DNA of 64,000 nt, taken from positions 72,474,993 to 72,538,992 of the forward strand of contig NC_044302.2 of the NCBI RefSeq assembly GCF_004027225.2, read 5' to 3'. The notes below the pieces were generated by a model that had not been told where the DNA came from, searched no databases, and was given only the letters and a program-made list of their open reading frames with translations. The translations under genes were made by a program, and so were the position numbers. Below are positions 38,301 through 48,250 of this stretch, in pieces. Every line of letters begins with the position of its first letter. Position 1 is the first letter of the stretch. This DNA is from Strigops habroptila (Eukaryota > Chordata > Aves > Psittaciformes > Psittacidae).

Positions 38301-39763
38301 AGTCAGTTTAGACTGTGCACATGAACCAGACTTTTCTGAGTACTTTCTGGCATCTAAGAGTGCGTGGCCATTAAGAAGCAAAATGCACCCTGCTGAAGCA
38401 GAGTCTGTTCTAGTTTCCTGCTGGATTTCATTTTCCAGATACCCAGAAACTCTAAAGTAGCATATAAAAATGGTTAACTGATGGAAAAAATCTTATTATA
38501 AATATGGTGCTTAACTACATTTCTTCTGTTAGGATAGAAAGGATTTCCTTTTACCTAGTTCTCATTACCTAAATATGTCATATTTTCAGTTAGTGTGTAT
38601 TCCCCCTCTGTCATAAGCGGAAACTAATTGTGCAAAACAACTCATGGCACTCGTGCAATGATGCACATGAGTAATTGTGTAAATTACTCATGGAGGAAGA
38701 GCTTATGAGCCTGTCTCCCTATATTCATAAAAATGAAGCCCAGAGATTTAGCTTATTCTAAAAGCCTTATTTGTAATATTACTAAAACTAGATCAGACAA
38801 GTTCTGGTTTGCATATCAGAGAAATATAAAGTACAGCTTTTTACATCATGTTATCCGCCACACAACCTGCTTGTCTAATGGAGTAGCAAAATTTCGAGCT
38901 TCCTGTCAACCACTCAGGAATCCAAGCACTGGCATTGTGGATGGTAAGGTTCAGATATGGAATTTAAAAAAATATTTATATTACTTTATTTCATTACTTT
39001 ACTCATCTGATATACAGCACTGTCAATAGAAACTTACCTTTTCTCCTGCTGGGAAAATATAAATGTAACAGTTCCTGCTGTCCATGGAGCTTGGTGAAGA
39101 CATCAGCTTTTGTTTCATGAAACTAAGCATGCACTAGTAGCACTGCCTTGCAAAGGCTGATAATAATTAAAAGGAGCAGACTTTTCACTTTTACTTTAAT
39201 ATGCAAGTAGCTGTTGCAGTCTCAAAGAGGAAGTAGAAAATGAAGAGGTTGTCTGGAAGGGGAATTATTTATGTGATGATATGAAACTACATTTGTGTGT
39301 TGCTGAAAGTCAATGCTTTTTCTACAAATTGCCCTTATATTTCCGAAGCCATTCTTGCACTCCAGGAATAAATAAAAATTGGCGATCACCTTCAGCGACA
39401 CCCAGACTGTGGCCTCAAAAAGCATGTTGGGAAGTTGGGGAGGTGAGGGAAGAAGGGAGCCAAAACAAAACAAATAAACCAAAAAAGACCAGAAGCAGCC
39501 CTATTCAAGAACTAAATATTAAATTCATTATGATCATAGACATAAAGTGCTTTACCTTAGAGATATTTTTAACTAAAAGTGCATGAACTTGAGAAAGCAG
39601 AAACTCCAAGGACTTTTTACATGACAATAACTGAGTTAATACAAAAGAAGATTGCCATTACAGAATAAAACCAAAAAATTAATATCCCCCTTAATAGACA
39701 GAACACAGGACATCTGAGCTGTCAAACTTTCACCACAGAGGAAGAGATCTTCACCTACTTTCT
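35374..39763. other. CD274 3' flank and presumed 3' UTR
   Basis: Sequence between the truncated CR1 and the last CD274 coding exon. The first 230 bp after the CR1 break (to about 35.6 kb) are C/T-rich and could be a further unclassified repeat. The rest is AT-rich. The part next to the stop codon is presumably CD274 3' UTR, with a candidate poly(A) signal at 38985-38990. No other gene is seen. Confidence 0.45.
38985..38990 (-). promoter_or_regulatory. CD274: candidate CD274 poly(A) signal
   Basis: AATAAA on the minus strand about 780 nt beyond the predicted stop codon. An ATTAAA variant lies at 39195-39200. ATTTA words, as in unstable cytokine-type mRNAs, occur nearby. The choice among signals cannot be made from sequence alone. 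Confidence 0.3.
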
Positions 39764-39786
39764 TTAGGTCTTCTCAATTTGCATAT
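39764..39786 (-). CDS. CD274: CD274 last coding exon (predicted)
   Basis: The acceptor TTCTTACTTTTACAG is followed by 23 nt that complete a tyrosine codon and encode MQIEKT, then TAA at 39764-39766. The length makes the full coding sequence divisible by three. Human PD-L1 also ends with a very short coding exon (THLEET). Joined to the previous exon it forms LKYMQI, which fits the ITIM pattern. The exon is too short for homology to prove it. Confidence 0.5.
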
Positions 39787-42700
39787 CTGTAAAAGTAAGA
39801 ATTATATGAAAAATAGCAAATTACAAAATGGTGAAATCACAGAATACTTCATGGCATTGGGACTCTTTCCTAGAGTTTGGAGGTACTAAAAATTTTTCCT
39901 TCATTGTCAAAATTAAAGATCTAAAATTAAATTAATTAAAAGGTCAAATAGAAAAAGAGTATCATCATGGGAGTAGATAAAGTGCTAGTTCAAACACACT
40001 AGTGGGAAGTGCTCTCTAGGAAATACAGTGAAATTGCTGTGGCTCAGGTCCCCTGTTGTTTAAAATCTTCTTTTCAAGTTTTCCAGGTACATTCAGTGCT
40101 CTATCTGTCTGTTGGTATCCCTAGCAGCATATCCCTGGGCCCTAAGTCTTTGACTTGGAGATCTACACCTGCAGGACCAGCAGGCTTACCTTTATGTATG
40201 TTTACTACAGTTAAGTGTAGCAGGAAAGGATTCAGGATGCAATTAATGTAAGTGCTTTAGAAGTCAGCAAGAACATGAAAGAGAAACCTCAATAACTTCA
40301 CCCTTATGTTCCATACCACAGTATGTTTCAGAGATTTCACAGATTTGGTCATTTATCTCACTCATGCTTTGCTGAGACAGAATCTCATGGCTTGAGACTT
40401 GGTTAAGTGGCCATGATGGGTTAAGTTCTCTCTCCCTATTGCTGTCATCACTGCTTCAGTTGTGCTGGCACAACCGTTTCTGTAGCAAAAACGTGAGCTA
40501 GAGAAAAGACTCATTTGGATTGTTATATATCTCTACATCACATTTTCCTTCACATGGCTTTTCTTTTTAAAATTATTTATTTGATATAACTCCCAGTATA
40601 CAATGAGTTATGATAGCAATTTTGTAAGGCAGCTAATGAGAGGCTGTACTTCTCATGAAAGCTCTATCTGTTGAAACAAGTGACTAAACAAACCAGCCAT
40701 TAATCAAGGCTCTGATGACCATGGATGATTTATGCTGTGTGCAGTTTACTACTATTTTCCCCTTTATTATTTATACTTACATTTTAACTCTTTTCCTTCA
40801 AAAGAAGCATCTCTGTAGTCATGTGTATCCTTGTCTTTTGGCAGCTCTTTAAACAAAAGACATACATACAGGTAACAGTCAGCATAGCTTGAAGTTTCCA
40901 TGTGGTAATAAATCTTAGTTAAAAGCTGCGATCTCAGGCCATCCAGGAACTATGTGGCTTAAATACAGATCAGGAGAAAAGACTAACACTAGATGTTGTG
41001 TCCATTTTGGGCAAGTATTCTCAAGAGAGGTTTTCTTAGGAAAGCCCCCAACTGCCAGTATGAGCTAACTTTCACACAGCAGTTTAATTTGAAGTGGTCT
41101 CCCAATAAAACCATTAAACAAATTTAAAACAAAAAAACAAAACAAACAAGCCCCCCAAAACAACCAACCAAACAAACAACACCCCCCCAAAACCCCCAAC
41201 AAAATAACTCCAAACAACCAGCCACGAGCCATCATTAGAGGAGCCTAAATGATTTTAGTTTCTTCTCTCCCCCTGTAAATATTAACTGTCTGCACCCCTT
41301 CCTCCATTTCTCACTGTCATGGTGGTACCAACCATTCACAGAGTTTTGCTTTCAGCAAATCCATCAGTATCTCAACGTGAGGAAAAGTAAACTGTTAAGG
41401 AAGCTAAAGCTTCTTCCTGTGTTTGAACACAACCAAACCCTCTGTCCTCAGTGTTTTGACAAAGACCCCCAAATGCATACTACAATGCATAGTGTGAAAA
41501 CATAGAATGATGCCACTGTGGCTCAAATTGCAGCATAGAGTCTGCACACCAGGATGTGCTGCCGTCCTGCGGTACACATTCCAGGTAGCATGTCCCATTC
41601 TATCACAGGCTTTCCAAAACACAGCACACTGCTCTGTCCTTTTCTTGTGCATACCAGGACTGCATCTACTCCTGGAACAAGTATGCTTTTATTTTACATT
41701 TTCCTTTCAAGAGGTTAACATAGTAATGAAAAGCCATTCTTCAACTGTAATTTATAGTTGAATTTATAGTTACAAATTAAAAGTAGAAAGCAAAGCAAAA
41801 GTTGAATATAAATTGCATTAGGTTGACACCATTTACACAGTCAATTCTCAAGCAATTATTTGCACAAGAATCACAGTGAGCTGGATTTATGTCATATGAA
41901 CATACCTGCTGTTGCTGAATTAGCCACAGGTGTTCTGTGGTCCTTATTTACTCTAGCTGAAAGAAAATAAGAATTATCAAAATGAAAACAAAATACTTCT
42001 TTTTGATATAATGGGGATTTAACCACACTGATGGGAAGGGCACACTTAGCTTAGTGTAATCACTGGTTCCAAAACACTCAATTCTTTCAAAGACTAACAT
42101 ATATTCTCCAGTGCCCCCAGCTTATCAGTTTCCTTTCCAATTTCCTTTCATTGTTCTGAAGTTAGAACTCCATTGATACACTAACATCACTGGAAAATAT
42201 TTGTTCAAATGGTTTTCCATGGTATATATTCACCCAGAATTTGAACGGATTGGGCAACAGGGAACAAGAATGAGATCACCTCCTCTGTGCTTTTTGAGGG
42301 AGGAAAAAGCCCGTATTTCGGGGAGGTTCTGTTCCTGAAAAGTCACTTGTCCAGTCATATAGGACAGCTTGGGTTTTAAAACAAAAACCTGTTGCTTAAC
42401 TTCTGAATCAGCTTATCATTCGACATGCACAGATATATAACGTAATTGTGACAATCATATACATCATGACATGTATATACATAATCATGTATATATACAC
42501 ACCAACAATAAATATTACTCAGGCAACCTAGGAAACTTCTGACCCTCACTGAAATCCCCAGTGGGAATCTTCTGAGAAGTCAAAGATTTTGCTGTCCTTT
42601 CTTCCACTTTCATGTTCTGCTCCTATTCGTACCATGATCTTAGGACAATTGTATTCTTCTACACGCAGGGTTATCTACAGGCCTTCCACAGCCTGTTAAT

Positions 42701-45700
42701 ATCACTTGCAAGCCTGTTAAGCTTATGAGCACTTCTCCCAGGACACATTTCCACAGCACCAATAAAGGAGATGAGTTTGTGACCAAAACACTGAATATCC
42801 ATATTTAGTTCTATCTTGTATTTATTTTATGGAAACTGAACATGAACATACTCAGTGTAGAGTTTGCTTATAGATGGTTTTGTGTAATTTCCAGCCAGAA
42901 ATTAGGGCTGTTTCTTTTTTTCATTGTTGAACAGAGAGATGGCAGATAGGAAAACCAAAAGTTCTGCTATGCCACCCCAGAAAGTGAACCTCTCTTAGTG
43001 TGGAAGCTTTTGAGATATCACTTGAAAAGACAGTACAACTACTTTTGCACCAGTTACAGCTTAGTTTTATGTCTGCTATGTGCATTTACACCTATAAGAT
43101 TCATGAATTTCAAGAGGAGCATTTAGTCAACTATCTTGTTCTGGTTTTTGGGGCATTTCTGGTAATAATTTACAGAGTCATGCCAGTAAGATGTTATAAT
43201 ACTAAGTTACTGTAACAGCTTCAATGCCTCTTGTGCTTTTTCTCTGCAGACAACTTGACAAACAAAAATTCAAAAAGCTGTTCAGGAGAAAATTAGCAGT
43301 TATGCATCATTTAAAAAAAAAAAAAATAATCCAGAAATCTGTTATACAGAGCAAAAGTTCTGGCCAAAACCAGAACCTTTGGCAAAACCACTTTCATTTT
43401 GACATCATCAAATTAATCCTATGGATGATCTGAGATATGCATGTCTTTCTCATATCTGTTAAAATGAAGAGTGAAAAATAACCCCAAATATAAAATCCTT
43501 AAACACACCTACCTTCCCTCCAAGAAAATAAAACAACAACAAAAAACTCCAAACAAACAAACAAAAACCAACCAACCCAAACAAAAAAAATAAATTTAAG
43601 AGTATTTATTTCAAGTTAAGTAACATGTTTCAAAACCTTTTTCTTTAATTTGAAGGCAAATCATATTCTTTTCATGCTCAGATACCCTAAAAATTATTTC
43701 TCTAGGTTTTTTCTTTGGTTAGCTAGCAAGTGAAAATGAATTACCACCAATGCTTTAGCTCTTCAGCACACTGTGATACTGAAAATGTCCAGTTCAAGTC
43801 AGAACTGAAAAAGCTCAATACTTCACAAGGAAATGAATCAAATGGTATGAAGCCACAGTGGGAATATTCCCTGTAGTGAAAAAAAAATCTTTCAGACTCA
43901 AAACCTTGAACATGCCACTTCGTATGTAGTCCACCATTTTTATGGCATTTTAACGAAAATGAAGATATACATGAAATTCATAACAAGTAGATCACTTTAA
44001 AAAAAGTGCACTCACAAATCAGTCAAATTTCTTAGAGAATGCAGGAAAAACCAAGCAAACAAACAAACAAAACCAAACAAAAAACCCACACATACAAAAA
44101 AAACTCCAATGTCCTGTCTGCTCCATCAAAACGAACGTGACCAACAGGTCAAAGGAGATCATTCTCCCCCTTCTACTCTGCTCTCGTGAAACCACACCTG
44201 CAGTACTGTGCTCTGGGGTTCCCGACACAAGAGGGATGTGGACCTGCTCAAGTGAGGCTAGGGAGGCCACAAAGATAATCAGAGGGCTGGAGCCCCTCTG
44301 CTGTAGAGACAGGCTGAGAGAGTTGGGCTTGTTCAGCCTGGAGAAGAAAAGGCTCTGAGGAGACCTTAGAGCAGCTTCCAGTGCCTAAAGGGGACCTAGG
44401 AGAAATCTGGAGAGGGCATGTAGTGGAGAGGAGGTTTAGATTAGACATTAGGAAAACATTCTTCACTATGAGGGCAGTGAGACAGTGGCAAAGGTTGCCC
44501 AGAGAAGGTGTGGATGCCCCATTCCAGGCAGTGTTCAAGGCCAGGCTGGACGGTGCTTGGGGCAAAGTAGTCTGCCCCAAGGAAGGTGTCCCTGCCCACG
44601 GCAGAGGGCTTGGAACTAGATGATCCTTAAGGTCCCTTCCAACCCAAACCATTCTATGATTGTATGAAACTTCCATTTCCAGCACGTGCATAAGCTGTGC
44701 TTTGATGTTTGAATAGATTAGACACCAATCTTATTATTCTGCATCATTATGATAACAAAAATTAATAGAGATGCATGGGTAAGTTGTTTGTGAGGAGGTG
44801 ACACCCTGATCCACTCTGCTAATTTACTAGTATTTAACAAAGTAAGATAAAGAAATAGACAATGTGATAAAAAAAATATCTAGTGGTTTCAGGGTGAAGA
44901 TCTAAGGAAGACTTTTATTATCTTATCCCACCTCTGCAAGGATGAATTAACAGAAGAGATTGATAATAGCTGAGATACACTAAATAAATAATTTGAATAC
45001 CTTTTCTTATGCAGAGCATAAATAGAGGCACTGATCCAGAGAAAGCAGTCATAATGAGAAATGCCCCAACAAACCGTCTGCTCTCAGTCCACAGAACAGC
45101 ATCAGCTGAATCTTCAAGAAAAACAAGTAGGGGAAGGTATTACGTACTTGCATAAACTTCTCACTTTTCCTTTCACTTTCACGATATTATTTTTGCTATG
45201 AGCAGTTTGGACATGATAACAGTGTTTTAGATTGTGTCTAAGGTGGGATGTGATGGTACACTTCATCATTTTTCATCCCAATTAAGATAAAAACAGAACA
45301 TTTTAATATTAATTAATTATTAATATTAATAGTAATATTTGTTTCCTGCATTCCATGTGATAGCGCCTTTGATTCCTACCAAGAATCCTGTATGTCACCA
45401 AGGTACAAAGTGTTACATCTAGCTTAGTTTCCTGTCAGGACTGCAGGAAGGAGCTGACTGAGAAAGAGAACAGAGTCTCTTTCACGTCATAAAGCTCTGA
45501 GTGCAAAAGACAAGTGGTCTTCTTGAATCCCAGAGGCATTTCTTGTTAAAACTAAACTTGCCTGCTCACCACTTATTGAAAGGGTGACTTGGCTTTCTCA
45601 GTCTCAGCTACCAGTTTCCACCCCTTGCCAATACCAAAAAGTGTGCCAGCACAGGCGTCTTTAAAACTGCATGTGAACAGGACCAGGGAAATGAACTGAC

Positions 45701-48236
45701 CAAGTTACAGTCAGATAAAAAGAAATACTGTTTTTCGGTTGGATCAGGTTTTCTATCTGGTTGAAAGCTTGTGCAAACATATCAGGGTACAATGCAGAAA
45801 CTAAAAGAGTAACCAAAAGCAAAAGCAGTAGGGGTGATGCCCAGTTAAAAAGTCCAATGAGAAATTGTATTGGTCATCTCCATTCATGCATCTTCCTTCA
45901 ATCCAGACTTCATCAGGGGGAAAAAAAAGTCTGTGTAAAACTTGTGAAATGTAAATTTGTTCAAAACAAAGGCTCTGGTGGCAGGAAAAGACAATATTGT
46001 TCAAATTCATTTGACAGTTATCAGCAATACAGAACATTCTTGGAAGGTGTGTTTATACGGGAGGGTTTCAAGGCTCTAAGCTATATGCTTTTGAAATAAT
46101 AGACCTTTTTTAACACTCAGACTCAATTTTCACATAACTGTAGGTCACGCAGAATTCCTATCCTTGAACTCTTTCCACACATGCATCATGAACATGCTAT
46201 TATAGTGTAAGTGTACACTAGTAGCAAAACTTAATAACATAGCTATTTCTTTTTAGCCTTTTGAAAACTAGATAGGACAGAGAAAGAAACCATGGCTGAT
46301 TTAGCTGGGACAAAATGACATGAAGTGTATTACCACAAATGAAATCTAGAAATGTTACCTGTTATGTGTAAAATAGCAGATGTATTTTCTTGCAGCTCTT
46401 TATTCCAGAATATACAGTAAAAAATCTCATCAATTCTACTTTTGATGGTAAGAGTGCTCGTCACGCGATACAGCTGGTCACTTCCAGTTTCATAACTCGT
46501 GTTTGCCTTATCAGTCAAATCTTCATATTCTCTGTTTTGCCATATCACTTCAGCTTGTGGGTGTCCTTCTGACTGACATGTCAACTTCCATTCGTTGTGT
46601 CCTGTGCTCACCACTCCTTGGGTTATAGTCCTGTAGGGAGCTAAACAAATAGAAGAAAATGATTACTAGTAGGAAGCTAGAAGGACAGCATGTGCCAGCA
46701 AGACCCCTTTTCACCTTTTCTTTATCCTCAGCCCCCCCAGTCAAGTTTCTGTACATCAGCTTGGATTTGGTAAATAATACTCAACAGGAAAAGTAAATAT
46801 CACTATTATGTGTCTCCATAGTACTGGAGGTACAGGATGTATTACAATTTTAACGCTGTTTAGAAAATTGCATCAGCTTTCTGGTCTTTGTCCTGTCTAA
46901 ATGGTTTTGCAACACCATTCCTCATATGTCATTATGGACAGAACGTGGTTTCAACCTAGACAGAAACACAAGCTATACAGAATATGGATTCAACCTCAGT
47001 GAAACTAAAAAGTTATACAGCTGCACAAGGGCTATGAGGTGGCTCCTGTCTCTAGAGAACTTTCTTTAAATGCTAACCCAGATTTGTCTTACTTCAGGGA
47101 CTCCTCTGAAATCTTTTAACAGTATCAGTAGCTCCTGCAGCAGCATACTCACCCTTAACTTTCAGATTGATTGTCTTGTAGTCGGCTCCCCCATAGCCAA
47201 TAATGCATTGGTAAAACCCTGCATCTCTGAGCTTCACATCAGTGATCTGAAGGAGAGACCGTCCCAGTTTCAGATTCTCTTTCAACAATTTTATTCTTCC
47301 CTTAAAGTCACTGTGCTGATTTCTGAAGTCTTCCTCGCCTTTGAGAAGTACGTAAACCTGCTTCTTTAACTCATCTTTCTTTTCCCAGCTGACACTTAAA
47401 TCTCTAAACTTTAATTTCCCATTCACTGGAAACGTGCATTCCATGGTCACATTGTTCCCATGTTCCACAATGTAGAGTGACTGGGGAGCTTCAACTGTGA
47501 ATAAAGCTGAAAAACAACATTTGAAAGAAAACATAATTTTCCAATTATAGGCCTAATCTTCAAAGTCATGTCTTTCTATATACATAGGATGTTTTAAGGA
47601 CCAAAAGTATCTGCCCTGTTCAGAAAAGTTAAACATTTTTGCATGCACTTGCCCAAGATTGGGAAAAAATGGCTATTTTTACCTGCAGATACCGGCTTTG
47701 CACACACACACACTGAGATGCTGTACTAAAAATAGTTGAATATGTCTGCACAGCCCCTCAGCTGTTGTTTTCAGGACACTGTAACAGGCAATTAGTGCCT
47801 TAGATGGGAATGTTCTGGTCGTATAAATGTCAATTATTTTTACACACAGTGTTAATGAACACATGGCAATTCCCAAGTTTGACAGTGCCAGTAAAACCTT
47901 TGTGTAGTGCAAATGGTACCTTGTCAGAAATAGTGCCTATGCTGAAGCACCAATGGGGATTTCAACCTGGCCTTGTATCAAATCGCACATGTTAAGCGCA
48001 CATACCTAGTTTAATGTAAAAGCATGCTAAGACCTTTTTATTTAAAACATTAAAGGGGAAAAAAAAAAAAAAAAAATGTTAGTTCCTGAAGGAAAACTGA
48101 GGAATTGACATTTCTGTGCTTATACATGGAAAGGAAACACACTTAGAGAGTTCTACTGCTTCTTATGACTCAACTTCTTACCATTTAGGAAATGCCAGTA
48201 GAATAGTAATAAATACAAAAGCAAAAGCTTTTCCAT
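39764..48236 (-). CDS. CD274: CD274 (PD-L1), gene-level entry, seven coding exons
   Basis: CD274 encodes PD-L1, a type I membrane protein that binds PD-1 on T cells (and CD80) and dampens T-cell activation. Exons in transcript order: 48236-48182, 47506-47153, 46640-46359, 45111-45001, 41956-41906, 40846-40781 and 39786-39764. All introns are GT-AG and all junctions are phase 1, as usual for Ig-domain genes. The total is 942 nt, giving 313 residues plus stop (human PD-L1: 290). Layout: signal peptide about 1-18, IgV about 19-136, IgC about 137-230, stalk and membrane segment 231-265, cytoplasmic tail 266-313. Key features are the Ig cysteine pairs, the conserved YGGADYK at the end of the IgV domain, and AEVIW and FYC in the IgC domain. 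The extracellular exons are certain; the last two tail exons are predictions from splice signals and phase. The gene lies head-to-head with PLGRKT and upstream of the PDCD1LG2 pseudogene, as in human. Confidence 0.93.
40781..40846 (-). CDS. CD274: CD274 cytoplasmic exon 2 (predicted)
   Basis: A 66-nt exon between TGTCTTTTGTTTAAAG and a perfect GTAAGT donor. In phase 1 it encodes ELPKDK then DTHDYRDASFEGKELK. DTH is also present near the end of the human tail. If the donor is not used, the frame runs a few codons on to a stop (TAA) next to an AATAAA, giving an alternative end KCKYK. Confidence 0.6.
41906..41956 (-). CDS. CD274: CD274 cytoplasmic exon 1 (predicted)
   Basis: A 51-nt exon predicted from a strong acceptor (CTTATTTTCTTTCAG) and a consensus donor GTATGT. 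Joined in phase 1 it encodes ARVNKDHRTPVANSATA directly after the RK of the previous exon. The human gene also has a short tail exon here. The sequence is not conserved enough with human to prove identity, so the call rests on splice sites, phase and position. Confidence 0.7.
44110..44668 (+). mobile_element. CR1 LINE 3' part inside a CD274 intron
   Basis: A 5'-truncated CR1 copy in the plus orientation, antisense to CD274. It starts near GCTCCATCAAAACGAACGTG, has a small internal deletion near 44410-44430, and ends with CTTCCAACCCAAACC and ATTCTATGATTG. It lies in the intron between the transmembrane exon and the first tail exon, about 330 bp from the transmembrane exon donor. Confidence 0.9.
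45001..45111 (-). CDS. CD274: CD274 exon 5: stalk and transmembrane segment
   Basis: This 111-nt exon encodes a short stalk DSADAVLWTESRR, the membrane helix from FVGAFLIM to PLFMLCI, and the basic RK on the cytoplasmic side. The acceptor is TTTTTCTTGAAG and the donor GTATTC. Its phases match both neighbours. The human counterpart has the same layout (ERTH, hydrophobic helix, RLRKG). Confidence 0.9.
46359..46640 (-). CDS. CD274: CD274 exon 4: IgC domain
   Basis: This 282-nt exon encodes the membrane-proximal IgC domain. It starts PYRTITQ, has the cysteines in KLTCQSEG and EIFYCIF, and the tryptophan in AEVIWQN. NTS sequons occur in KANTSYE and QENTSAI. Acceptor TTTGTTTAG, donor GTAACA, both phases 1. 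The domain is closest in my reading to human PD-L1, with LTCQ and AEVIW retained. Confidence 0.97.
47153..47506 (-). CDS. CD274: CD274 exon 3: IgV domain
   Basis: This 354-nt exon encodes the membrane-distal IgV domain, the PD-1 binding face. It starts LFTVEAPQSLYIVEHGNN; the B-strand cysteine is in VTMEC and the F-strand cysteine in DAGFYQC. The C-strand tryptophan is in SVSWEKK, and the family signature YGGADYK is followed by TINLKVK. An N-glycosylation sequon (NNVT) lies next to the first cysteine. Acceptor TTTTTCAG, donor GTGAGT. No damage is seen. Confidence 0.97.
48059..48077. repeat. poly-A tract
   Basis: Nineteen A in the intron just downstream of the CD274 leader exon. No retroposed element is recognisable beside it. 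Confidence 0.85.
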
Positions 48237-48250
48237 GGTGTTGATAGAAC
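48182..48250 (-). CDS. CD274: CD274 exon 2: end of 5' UTR and signal peptide
   Basis: An acceptor (TATCATTTTAG at 48251) is followed by 14 nt of 5' UTR and the start codon at 48236-48234. The encoded leader is MEKLLLLYLLLFYWHFLN, a hydrophobic signal peptide whose end resembles the human TYWHLLN. The exon ends in phase 1 at a GTAAGA donor. Joining to the next exon gives LNALFTVE. An untranslated first exon is expected at the CpG island near 52.2-52.7 kb. Confidence 0.95.

Larger units (their letters stand above)
39787..44109 (-). other. CD274: CD274 introns between tail exons
   Basis: Apart from the two short predicted tail exons listed separately, this is AT-rich intronic sequence. It contains A/C-rich low-complexity tracts at about 41127-41215, 43526-43598 and 44041-44104. 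No other gene is recognised. Confidence 0.6.
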
